In this document: in pieces, positions 51,076 to 58,207 of the stretch | Layout of the letters: every line of letters begins with the position of its first letter | Position numbering within the stretch: the stretch's first letter is position 1 | Assembly: GCF_004797125.1 (NCBI RefSeq) | Contig: NZ_CP038810.1 | Span: 1,240,001-1,304,000 of the forward strand | Length of the DNA: 64,000 nt | From: Flavobacterium sangjuense | Lineage (GTDB): Bacteria; Bacteroidota; Bacteroidia; Flavobacteriales; Flavobacteriaceae | Reading direction: 5' to 3' | Notes under the pieces: generated by a model | Database searches by the model: none | The model's input: the letters and a program-made list of their open reading frames with translations, nothing else | Told to the model about the DNA's origin: nothing | Made by a program: the position numbers and the translations under genes

Positions 51076-51462
51076 TCACATCTTTTTGCCTTTTTCCTGT
51101 GCTATTTTTATCTGCATTATGGTGCCAATACTCAAAGCCTGTGTTTTTATTTGTTCTGCTTTTTCGCCTTTGAAGTTTTCATCAACAGTAGTAAAAAAAT
51201 GGTTGAGCCATATTTTAAACAGCTCAGGCGAAAGGTATTCTTTAGCATTCACATCCAAATGTATTTGAGTCAAATTTTTGGTATAACCTCCAGTTCCGAG
51301 GATTGCTTGAGACCAAAAGGTAACCAGAATCGGCAAATGCTCTTCGATTTTAATCTTAACAACATCTGTGAAAATGTAACTTATAGAATCATCCGACAAT
51401 AATTTTTTGTAGAATTCATCAACAAGTAAGTATAAATCGTCTTGGTTTAGGATGTCGTGCAT
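51076..51462 (-). CDS. Group III truncated hemoglobin
   Basis: The 128-residue protein matches the group III truncated globins: Phe/Tyr near the N-terminus (DEFYKKLLSD), FW at residues 49-50, and the proximal His68 within IHLDVNAKEYLSPELF, followed by IWLNHFFTTVDENF. These globins have been linked to oxygen, NO or microaerobic metabolism. A -7 element lies 18 bp upstream, so it is probably transcribed alone. Sequence on the other strand over the same bases does not code. Confidence 0.9.
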   Translation of the reverse strand: MHDILNQDDLYLLVDEFYKKLLSDDSISYIFTDVVKIKIEEHLPILVTFWSQAILGTGGYTKNLTQIHLDVNAKEYLSPELFKIWLNHFFTTVDENFKGEKAEQIKTQALSIGTIMQIKIAQEKGKKM

Positions 51463-51479
51463 TGGTTCTTTATTTGGAA

Positions 51480-51487
51480 CAAAAATA
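51480..51487 (-). promoter_or_regulatory. Candidate -7 promoter element for the truncated hemoglobin
   Basis: The minus strand reads TATTTTTG, a full match to TAnnTTTG, about 18 bp before the start codon. No -33 TTG is evident. Confidence 0.4.
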
Positions 51488-51534
51488 TAAATTACTGCTT
51501 TCTGATTTACTGATTAAAATCAGCTTTTAAAATT

Positions 51535-51569
51535 AAAATCCCAAACTCACATCTGGAATTTGGGATTTT
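51535..51569 (-). terminator. Terminator after gcvP
   Basis: AAAATCCCAAA (51535-51545) and TTTGGGATTTT (51559-51569) form a perfect 11-bp stem with a 13-nt loop, 20 bp after the gcvP stop. Confidence 0.8.
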
Positions 51570-51588
51570 AATATTGGAATTTTATAGT

Positions 51589-54432
51589 TTACATATACGC
51601 TTCAATTGGCGCACAAGAACAAACTAAATTTCTGTCGCCATACGCATCATCAACACGACGCACACTTGGCCAGAATTTGTTTTCGTGAATATAATCCAAT
51701 GGATACGCTGCTTGTTCTCTGGTGTATGGCATATTCCAATCGTTGGAAGTCAGCATCGCCAAAGTATGTGGTGAATTTTTCAATACGTTATTTGCATCGT
51801 CAGCAGAAGCCGCATCAATTTCTTTTCTGATCGAAATCATTGCATCACAAAAACGATCTAACTCAGCTAAATCTTCCGATTCTGTTGGTTCAACCATCAA
51901 GGTTCCGGCAACCGGGAAAGAAACTGTTGGCGCATGGAAACCATAATCCATCAGACGTTTTGCGATATCAGTAACTTCAATTCCGTTTTGTTTGAACGAA
52001 CGACAATCCAAAATCATTTCGTGAGCTGCACGTCCCATTTCTCCCGAATATAAAACCGGATAATGCTCTTCTAAACGGGCTTTCATATAATTGGCATTCA
52101 AAATAGCGTGTTCCGTAGAGCTTTTTAGTCCTTCCGCACCAAGCATTGTGATATAACCATACGATATCAAACAAACCAAAGCTGAACCATAAGGCGCAGA
52201 AGAAATGGCAGTAATCGCATTATTTCCACCTACCGGAATGATTGGGTTGGTTGGTAAAAACGGCACTAATTTTTCGTTTACACAAATTGGCCCAACTCCG
52301 GGACCACCACCACCATGAGGAATAGCGAAAGTCTTGTGTAAGTTTAAGTGGCATACGTCAGCACCAATTGTTGCCGGATTTGTTAATCCAACCTGCGCAT
52401 TCATATTGGCACCATCCATATAAACCAAACCGCCATTGTCGTGAATGATTTTGGTGATTTCACAAATAGCACTTTCAAAAACGCCATGAGTTGATGGATA
52501 GGTTACCATCAAACAAGACAAATCAGCTGCGTGCTCTATTGCTCTGGCTCTTAAATCTTCCACATCGATATTACCGTTTTCCATGGTTTTGGTAACTATA
52601 ATGTGCATTCCGGCCATTGCTGCTGAAGCAGGATTTGTTCCGTGTGCCGAAGATGGAATCAAACATACATTTCTGTGATTGTCACCACGTGATAAATGAT
52701 AAGCACGAATCGCCATAAGTCCGGCATATTCGCCTTGTGCACCCGAATTAGGCTGCAAAGTAGTTCCGGCAAAACCGGTTACTACGTTCAATTGTTGCTC
52801 TAATTTTTTAAGCATCGTGATATAACCTTCTGCTTGCTCGATAGGCGCAAAAGGGTGAATGCTGTTCCAGTTTGCCATTGATAACGGCAACATTTCGGCA
52901 GCGGCATTCAATTTCATTGTGCAAGAACCTAAAGAAATCATAGAATGATTTAACGATAAATCTTTGCGCTCTAATTTTTTGATATAACGCATCAACTGAG
53001 ATTCAGAATGATGGTTGTTGAAAACATCATGCATCAGGAAAGCTGATTTTCTTTCCAGGCCAGCAACGAAATTATCAGAAGTTGATAAGTTAGAAACAGT
53101 TACTTTATCTTTTCCGGTTGCTTCTGCAAAAATGGCTATGATTTGATTGATGTCAGCAATAGAAGTGGTTTCGTTTAATGAAATCGAAATCGTATCGGCA
53201 TCAACATAATAGAAATTTACTTTGTTTTTCTCAGCAATCGCTTTTACTTTTTGTGCATCCGCTTTTACAGAAATCGTATCGAAGAAAGCTGAATTTGTTT
53301 GGTAAACACCTAATTTATTCAAAGCATCTGCCAATGTAACCGCAGATGAATGTACTTTGTTAGCAATATAACGCAATCCTTTTGGTCCGTGATAAACCGC
53401 ATACATTCCGGCCATAACAGCAAGTAAAACCTGAGCCGTACAAATATTAGAAGTTGCTTTTTCACGTTTGATATGTTGCTCACGGGTTCCCAAAGCCATA
53501 CGTAAGGCACGGTTACCGTTTGCATCAATAGAAACGCCAATAATTCTTCCCGGCATCGAACGCTTATATTCTTCTTTAGTCGCAAAGTAAGCCGCGTGCG
53601 GTCCACCATAACCCATTGGAATTCCGAAACGTTGTGTAGTTCCTACAACAACTGCAGCACCCATTTCACCGGGAGAAGTCAATTTTGCCAATGACAAAAT
53701 ATCGGCAGCAACGGCTACTTTAATATCGCTTTCACTTGCTTTAGCGATAAATCCGGCGTAATCATTTACCTGACCATATTTACCAGGATATTGTAAAATC
53801 GCACCGAAGAAATCAGTAGAGAAATCAAAATCTTCATGATTTCCCACCACTAATTCAATGTTTAGTGGAGTAGAACGCGTTTGTAGTATGGATAAGGTTT
53901 GTGGCAATATTTCTTCAGAAACGAAGAATTTATTTGTGTTGATTTTCTTTTGGTCACGAGTACGAACATCGAACAATAAAGCCATGGCTTCAGCTGCAGC
54001 AGTTCCTTCGTCTAATAGCGAAGCATTTGCGATTTCCATTCCCGTTAACTCGATAACAGTAGTTTGAAAATTCAAAATAGCTTCTAATCTTCCTTGTGCA
54101 ATTTCCGCCTGATAAGGCGTGTAAGCAGTATACCAACCCGGATTTTCAAAAACATTTCTTTGAATTACAGCCGGAATAATTGTTGGGTGATAACCCAACC
54201 CGATGTACGATTTGTATACTTTATTTTTTTTGCCTAATTCATGAATGTGTTGCGAATACTCATATTCAGTCATTGGTGCATCCAAATTCAGATCGTTTTT
54301 CAAACGAATATCATCCGGAATCGTTTCATAAATTAGTTGGTCAAAGTTTTCAACTCCTATGGTTTTGAACATGTGGTTTAGGTCGTTCTCACGTGGACCT
54401 ATGTGGCGTAGTGCAAATGCGTCTGTTCTCAT
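51589..54432 (-). CDS. gcvP: Glycine dehydrogenase (decarboxylating), P-protein
   Basis: The 947-residue homodimer-type P-protein decarboxylates glycine and loads the aminomethyl group onto the H-protein in the glycine cleavage system. The PLP lysine is Lys700 in NLHKTFAIPHGGGGPGVGP; other signatures are SLGSCTMKLNAAAEM, FGIPMGYGGPHAAYFA and MDGANMNAQVGLTNP. It has the full single-chain length. The partner genes gcvT and gcvH are not in the window, so it is expressed from its own promoter, with TACTTTTG on the minus strand at 54482-54489. Confidence 0.97.
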   Translation of the reverse strand: MRTDAFALRHIGPRENDLNHMFKTIGVENFDQLIYETIPDDIRLKNDLNLDAPMTEYEYSQHIHELGKKNKVYKSYIGLGYHPTIIPAVIQRNVFENPGWYTAYTPYQAEIAQGRLEAILNFQTTVIELTGMEIANASLLDEGTAAAEAMALLFDVRTRDQKKINTNKFFVSEEILPQTLSILQTRSTPLNIELVVGNHEDFDFSTDFFGAILQYPGKYGQVNDYAGFIAKASESDIKVAVAADILSLAKLTSPGEMGAAVVVGTTQRFGIPMGYGGPHAAYFATKEEYKRSMPGRIIGVSIDANGNRALRMALGTREQHIKREKATSNICTAQVLLAVMAGMYAVYHGPKGLRYIANKVHSSAVTLADALNKLGVYQTNSAFFDTISVKADAQKVKAIAEKNKVNFYYVDADTISISLNETTSIADINQIIAIFAEATGKDKVTVSNLSTSDNFVAGLERKSAFLMHDVFNNHHSESQLMRYIKKLERKDLSLNHSMISLGSCTMKLNAAAEMLPLSMANWNSIHPFAPIEQAEGYITMLKKLEQQLNVVTGFAGTTLQPNSGAQGEYAGLMAIRAYHLSRGDNHRNVCLIPSSAHGTNPASAAMAGMHIIVTKTMENGNIDVEDLRARAIEHAADLSCLMVTYPSTHGVFESAICEITKIIHDNGGLVYMDGANMNAQVGLTNPATIGADVCHLNLHKTFAIPHGGGGPGVGPICVNEKLVPFLPTNPIIPVGGNNAITAISSAPYGSALVCLISYGYITMLGAEGLKSSTEHAILNANYMKARLEEHYPVLYSGEMGRAAHEMILDCRSFKQNGIEVTDIAKRLMDYGFHAPTVSFPVAGTLMVEPTESEDLAELDRFCDAMISIRKEIDAASADDANNVLKNSPHTLAMLTSNDWNMPYTREQAAYPLDYIHENKFWPSVRRVDDAYGDRNLVCSCAPIEAYM

Positions 54433-54481
54433 TAAATTGTAAGTTCTAAGTGTGTTTAGTTGTGCTTGTTTTTAACGCCAA

Positions 54482-54489
54482 CAAAAGTA
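54482..54489 (-). promoter_or_regulatory. Candidate -7 promoter element for gcvP
   Basis: The minus strand reads TACTTTTG, a full match to TAnnTTTG, 50 bp before the start codon. A -33 TTG is not clear. No glycine riboswitch is recognisable in the short leader. Confidence 0.4.
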
Positions 54490-54574
54490 ATTATTAAACT
54501 CTAAATTTTAGGTTAAAAGGATTGTAAATTTCACGAATTTTTCAACTAAAAGAGGTGCTTATTAACATATTGAC

Positions 54575-54582
54575 TAAATTTG
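54575..54582 (+). promoter_or_regulatory. Candidate -7 element that would give a leaderless transcript
   Basis: TAAATTTG (full TAnnTTTG match) ends 4 bp before the ATG of the next gene at 54587. With a start site about 5 nt downstream, the message would begin at or near the start codon. No TTG is found at -33. Confidence 0.4.
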
Positions 54583-54586
54583 TGTA

Positions 54587-55408
54587 ATGAGCATTTTAAA
54601 GCGACTTCTCGACTTTTATATCAACAGCAGTATTCATGTCGCGCTGGCTGTTTATGCTTTGGTGCGAATGACGGGTTATTTGTTTGATATAGCCAGTATA
54701 GATGTGCCGGCTTTGTTTGCTTTTTTTGGTACAATCGTTGGCTATAATTTTGTGAAGTACGATGCTTTGGCACGAACACAAAAACTACAAATGCGAACCG
54801 AATTAAAGGCGATTGCTGTCTTGAGTTCCCTTTCTTTTTTGGCAACCTGCTATTACTTTTTCCAACTGGAACAAGTAACAAAAATCATCGCTGTTGTCTT
54901 TCTGATATTGACAATGCTGTACACTTTGCCTTTTTTTCCAAATCGGAATAATGCCCGGAATTGGGCTGGCGTAAAGATTTACATTGTGGCACTTTGCTGG
55001 GTTGGAGTGACTTTGTTCTTACCAATTATTAATGTTGGAATTCCATTGACATTCGATATTTTTGTACTTGCTGTTCAGCGTTTTATTTTAATTTTTGTGC
55101 TGATATTGATTTTTGAAATTATCGATTTGAAGGTTGATGACCCCAATTTAAAAACAGTGCCACAGCAAATAGGAGTAGATCATACAAAAATTGTTGGTGC
55201 TGTTTTACTGTTACTGTTTATACTGTTATGTTTTTTCCAAATTGATTTTAGCTTTCCGTCATTGTTCGTCAGATCGGGAGTCGCTTTTACCATTTTTCTT
55301 TTTCTGCTTTTTGCCCACGAAAAACAGTCAAAATACTATAGCACATTTTGGGTAGAAAGTATACCGATTTTGTGGTGGGTTTTAATATTAGTGACTACAA
55401 AAATATGA
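54587..55408 (+). CDS. UbiA-like membrane prenyltransferase family protein
   Basis: The 273-residue protein has about eight membrane segments. The pair of acidic sites common in UbiA enzymes may be GYNFVKYDALART (near residue 48) and FEIIDLKVDDPNLKTVPQQIG (near 178); the first is degenerate compared with NxxxDxxxD. It could prenylate a quinone precursor or be a divergent member. The following membrane gene starts inside its stop codon (ATGA). Confidence 0.7.
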   Translation: MSILKRLLDFYINSSIHVALAVYALVRMTGYLFDIASIDVPALFAFFGTIVGYNFVKYDALARTQKLQMRTELKAIAVLSSLSFLATCYYFFQLEQVTKIIAVVFLILTMLYTLPFFPNRNNARNWAGVKIYIVALCWVGVTLFLPIINVGIPLTFDIFVLAVQRFILIFVLILIFEIIDLKVDDPNLKTVPQQIGVDHTKIVGAVLLLLFILLCFFQIDFSFPSLFVRSGVAFTIFLFLLFAHEKQSKYYSTFWVESIPILWWVLILVTTKI

Positions 55409-55812
55409 TGAATAGGGAAGTTTTATTTTTCGGGTTTAGATTTACGGTTCTTACTTTTTCATTGCTGGCATTTGCCTGGACCATTTGCCTGTTTGGTGTT
55501 TTGCCCTATTTTTTGCATAGCAACGGTTGGGTTTATATTTTCTATACTTTTGGTGCCTTGATTCTTGCAGGTTTTGTGAACAGAAAATTACTCCTTTTGC
55601 TTGTAGCTGTTTTTTTTATCAGTAAAACAGCCGTAATCTGGTTCCAGAATTTCATGCTTGTTTTTAGTGGCTTTCTGGCAACTTTTATCTACCGCTTGTT
55701 TGTTTATAAAAGTTTTTGGATGACCATCACTCATTTTCTGATTATCACATTCAGCGTTTTTATCTATTACACTTTGCTGATTAAAGTGATAAGAATAGTT
55801 GAAGAAGATTAG
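55405..55812 (+). CDS. Small membrane protein, unknown
   Basis: From ATG 55405, which overlaps the TGA of the upstream gene by 4 bp, the protein has 135 residues and about four membrane helices. I recognise no family with certainty; size and placement are compatible with exosortase-associated or small-transporter proteins, but nothing decisive is seen. It overlaps the convergent SRPBCC gene by 4 bp at the ends. Confidence 0.7.
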   Translation: MMNREVLFFGFRFTVLTFSLLAFAWTICLFGVLPYFLHSNGWVYIFYTFGALILAGFVNRKLLLLLVAVFFISKTAVIWFQNFMLVFSGFLATFIYRLFVYKSFWMTITHFLIITFSVFIYYTLLIKVIRIVEED

Positions 55813-56267
55813 CAGTTGTTTTTCTCTGCTAAATTTTTAATGAATTCATTTCTTTCCTCTATGAAAGAAGTTAAATGCTTTTTCAAAATCAATTTATCGA
55901 ATAGCGTTCCAAAAATACCAAGTGGAGTTTCATATTGAAGAAAATCAATCATGGCAGTTGTTCCATTTTGGCTTACAAAACTATGTTCGTGACGAAAGAA
56001 CTTAAAATAACCTTTTATCATCTCATCAACAAAATAATCAGGGTTTTCCATTTCTGTGATTTTGCTTTGATGCTTTAAATAAATTCCAAAATGCTTTCCT
56101 TTAAAGGTAACTGTTTCATTTAGATTTATCATTCCGCCTGTAACTCCGGCAATGGCTTTTTCATTTGATTTAGCTGTTGACAATTTATGGATGTCAATGT
56201 TTCGGCTTAAATCGAAAACAGTTTGAATTGGCGCTTTTATTTTGGTGATGAGATGAATTGTGGTCAC
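55809..56267 (-). CDS. SRPBCC-family protein
   Basis: The 152-residue protein resembles the START-like/polyketide-cyclase fold: it begins TTIHLITKIKAPIQTVFDLSR, a common SRPBCC start, and has VTFKGKHFGIYLKHQSKIT and DEMIKGYFKFFRHEHSFV. The fold binds lipids or small hydrophobic ligands. Its start overlaps the stop of the upstream membrane gene by 4 bp, making it the last gene of the GbsR-type operon. Confidence 0.85.
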   Translation of the reverse strand: MTTIHLITKIKAPIQTVFDLSRNIDIHKLSTAKSNEKAIAGVTGGMINLNETVTFKGKHFGIYLKHQSKITEMENPDYFVDEMIKGYFKFFRHEHSFVSQNGTTAMIDFLQYETPLGIFGTLFDKLILKKHLTSFIEERNEFIKNLAEKNNC

Positions 56268-56599
56268 TGATTTCTTTTTTTATAGATTATGAAAGTAAGA
56301 TATAAAGCAAGTAGAGGTGGAGTTCCAAATAAGCCAAAAGTAAGGAAGTTGTGATACCCAGTTTGAGCATTGATATACCAAGTAATGAAAAATAAAACTA
56401 CTAAGGCAATATATACCTGAAGATATTTGTCATTTGGTTCATCACGAAGCATCAAAATTCCCACAATAACCTGAAACAAACCAGTAAGCATTGTTGATAG
56501 TAATCCCCAGAAAAGGAAGTTTTCATCAATTACTCCGAATAAACAAAGCAGTATTGGAACTCCGATAAATGCAAGATTTAGTTTGAATAGGCTTTTCAT
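56264..56599 (-). CDS. Small membrane protein of the GbsR-type operon
   Basis: The 111-residue protein has three to four hydrophobic helices (LAFIGVPILLCLFGVI, FWGLLSTMLTGLFQVIVGIL, VYIALVVLFFITWYI and FGLFGTPPLLALYLTFIIYK). It lies between two other unknown genes of the same operon, 5 bp after the previous stop and overlapping the next by 4 bp. Function unknown. Confidence 0.75.
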   Translation of the reverse strand: MKSLFKLNLAFIGVPILLCLFGVIDENFLFWGLLSTMLTGLFQVIVGILMLRDEPNDKYLQVYIALVVLFFITWYINAQTGYHNFLTFGLFGTPPLLALYLTFIIYKKRNQ

Positions 56600-56604
56600 G
56601 ATTA

Positions 56605-57045
56605 TTAAAGTTTATAATGACCAATTATATTATGAATAAAAAGGAACGTATTCACCACGGCAAAAAGCACAAACAAAGTATTCATCCCATAGCTCCCTAT
56701 CTTAAAAATCTTTTTTTGTGGAATTTGATACATTGGATAATAAGCAATTTGTGTGGCCACTTTTCCAACCCAATAAGCAGCAATTAATCCTGTTAAAGCA
56801 ACTGCCAATGCTGATTGTTCTTTTAATTCATTTGTAAATAGTATTGCAATCAATCCAAATGAAAAGTTTAATCCCTGTATGTAACGTCCATAGGTTTTAC
56901 AAATCTCCTGATTCAAAGGTTTAAGTTGTTTGACATCATTGTACCAGTCAAAAACATGATGACGGATGTAAGGATAAATTAGAGCAGTAAATATCAGGCC
57001 ACAGCCACTTAGGATGATGAGCCAGTTTGGGATTGTTGTGTTCAT
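56605..57045 (-). CDS. Four-helix membrane protein of the GbsR-type operon
   Basis: From ATG 57043-57045 the protein has 146 residues with four hydrophobic helices. Start and end sequences (NTTIPNWLIILSGCGLIF; VNTFLFIHNIIGHYKL) fit no family I know. A longer frame extends upstream but would overlap the previous gene by 80 bp; the chosen ATG overlaps it by 4 bp, the normal coupling here. Confidence 0.75.
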   Translation of the reverse strand: MNTTIPNWLIILSGCGLIFTALIYPYIRHHVFDWYNDVKQLKPLNQEICKTYGRYIQGLNFSFGLIAILFTNELKEQSALAVALTGLIAAYWVGKVATQIAYYPMYQIPQKKIFKIGSYGMNTLFVLFAVVNTFLFIHNIIGHYKL

Positions 57046-57401
57046 GGTTTGATGATTTCTGTATTGATTTCTATAATTAAAAAGTGAAAGTAAATGGCAA
57101 TTAACATGGGCAGAATGAAGTAGCATATCATTCCGGGAAAATCAAAGATGTTTCCGGAAAATGGCAGGCTAACAAGGTCAATAATTACTAGTGCCCAGTA
57201 TAATTTCAATCTTGATTTTAACTTTACATTCAACAATTTATAGCAATTATAACTTATGATGACAGCAATTATAAGTTGACTAATACCAAGCAGTATTTGT
57301 AAAACCATGGCAAGTGATATGCCTACAACAGAAATATATAAGATTGAAGTAGGATATAATATCAGTTTATTTGCATTTATAAGGGTGTCCAGGTTTTTCA
57401 T
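57042..57401 (-). CDS. Small membrane protein of the GbsR-type operon
   Basis: The 119-residue protein has four hydrophobic segments (ILYISVVGISLAMVLQILLG, LIIAVIISYNCYKLL, LYWALVIIDLVSLPFSGNIFDF and MICYFILPMLIAIYFHFLII). It starts 17 bp from the palindromic operator copy 1 at 57418-57443, just after the GbsR-like gene. Function unknown. Confidence 0.75.
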   Translation of the reverse strand: MKNLDTLINANKLILYPTSILYISVVGISLAMVLQILLGISQLIIAVIISYNCYKLLNVKLKSRLKLYWALVIIDLVSLPFSGNIFDFPGMICYFILPMLIAIYFHFLIIEINTEIIKP

Positions 57402-57417
57402 AATTAGATATTGTTTT

Positions 57418-57443
57418 AAACTTTCAGAAAAAATTGAAAGTTT
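57418..57443. promoter_or_regulatory. Palindromic operator, copy 1
   Basis: AAACTTTCA (57418-57426) and TGAAAGTTT (57435-57443) are a perfect 9-bp inverted repeat with an 8-bp spacer. It lies between the GbsR-like gene and the downstream membrane gene. Copy 2 at 58051-58076 has the same arms and spacing. Confidence 0.7.
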
Positions 57444-57458
57444 TGATTAAAAAAATGT

Positions 57459-57962
57459 TTATTTCATAAACTTAACCAGAATTTGTGCCAACCAATTGTC
57501 TTTGTATTCTGTGATTTTGTCCATAACATTATCGGCTTTTAAAACAAAATCGTATAATTTGGTTGTTTGCTCTACAAAGTGTCTTTCTTCTGCTGTTGCA
57601 TTGGCTTCAATCGAAGAAACTTCTTTTAAAACTTTCAAAGCTGGTTTGATTTCTCTTTTGCTTCTTTCTTTTGAAATTTTTACGGCCAATTCATCTAAAT
57701 CCTTTTCAGCTGTGAAAAACTCTCTTCTTTCTCCGGCTTTGTATTCTTTGTAAACGATTCCCCAATCCATTAATGCTCTCAAATTCATAGAAGCGTTTCC
57801 TCTTGAAATCTGCAATTCTTCCATTATGTCTTCCATTGAAACCGCTTCATTCGATACCATCAATAACGCATGAATCTGAGCCATGGTTTTGTTAATACCC
57901 CATTGTGAGCCTAATGCTCCCCATGTCTGAACGAATTTATTTTTAGCTTCTTTGAATTTCAT
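57459..57962 (-). CDS. GbsR/MarR-like transcriptional regulator
   Basis: The 167-residue protein resembles GbsR: the winged helix covers about residues 23-90 with MEDIMEELQISRGNASMNLRALMDWGIVYKE (recognition helix ISRGNASMNLR) and a helical C-terminal dimerisation part. Members repress membrane or osmolyte transport genes. It leads the operon of membrane genes and an SRPBCC protein. The two identical palindromes, one overlapping its own promoter and one after its gene, suggest autoregulation. Confidence 0.88.
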   Translation of the reverse strand: MKFKEAKNKFVQTWGALGSQWGINKTMAQIHALLMVSNEAVSMEDIMEELQISRGNASMNLRALMDWGIVYKEYKAGERREFFTAEKDLDELAVKISKERSKREIKPALKVLKEVSSIEANATAEERHFVEQTTKLYDFVLKADNVMDKITEYKDNWLAQILVKFMK

Positions 57963-58029
57963 TTGTCGCTTTTATTGTTTTTTAAAGGTCAAATGCAAAT
58001 CGCAATTAAAATTGCTCATTGTCATGAGT

Positions 58030-58060
58030 CAAAGGTAAACAAAAGTTTTTAAACTTTCAA
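58030..58060 (-). promoter_or_regulatory. Promoter of the GbsR-type operon
   Basis: On the minus strand TACCTTTG (plus 58030-58037) fully matches the -7 element and TTG (plus 58058-58060) matches -33, with a 20-bp spacer. The -33 element lies inside operator copy 2, so a bound regulator would block RNA polymerase. Confidence 0.6.
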
Positions 58061-58076
58061 AAAAAAATGAAAGTTA
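58051..58076. promoter_or_regulatory. Palindromic operator, copy 2
   Basis: AACTTTCA (58052-58059) and TGAAAGTT (58068-58075) form an 8-bp inverted repeat with an 8-bp A-rich spacer, the same as copy 1. It overlaps the -33 element of the GbsR-type promoter. Confidence 0.7.
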
Positions 58077-58090
58077 TTTTAAATTATTAT

Positions 58091-58152
58091 GGCGTTCCCT
58101 TTCAGGTCGGGCTTTCCGCGCTACATGGTAGCTAGCTTCAATCCCTAACGCA
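58091..58152. repeat. Dispersed intergenic repeat, copy 2
   Basis: Begins GGCGTTCCCTTTCAGGTCGG and ends TCAATCCCTAACGC, matching the ends of copy 1 at 48322-48434. The middle is shorter and holds a different hairpin (GCTACATGGTAGC). Confidence 0.7.
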
Positions 58153-58160
58153 GTCCACGT

Positions 58161-58191
58161 TAAATAAAAAACCGAAGCATAACTCCGGTTT
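58161..58191 (-). terminator. Terminator after the M3 peptidase gene
   Basis: AAACCGAA (58169-58176) and TCCGGTTT (58184-58191) form an 8-bp stem with one G-T pair; on the minus strand it is followed by T-rich sequence. It lies 17 bp after the gene's stop. Confidence 0.7.
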
Positions 58192-58207
58192 CTAAATATC
58201 TAACAAT

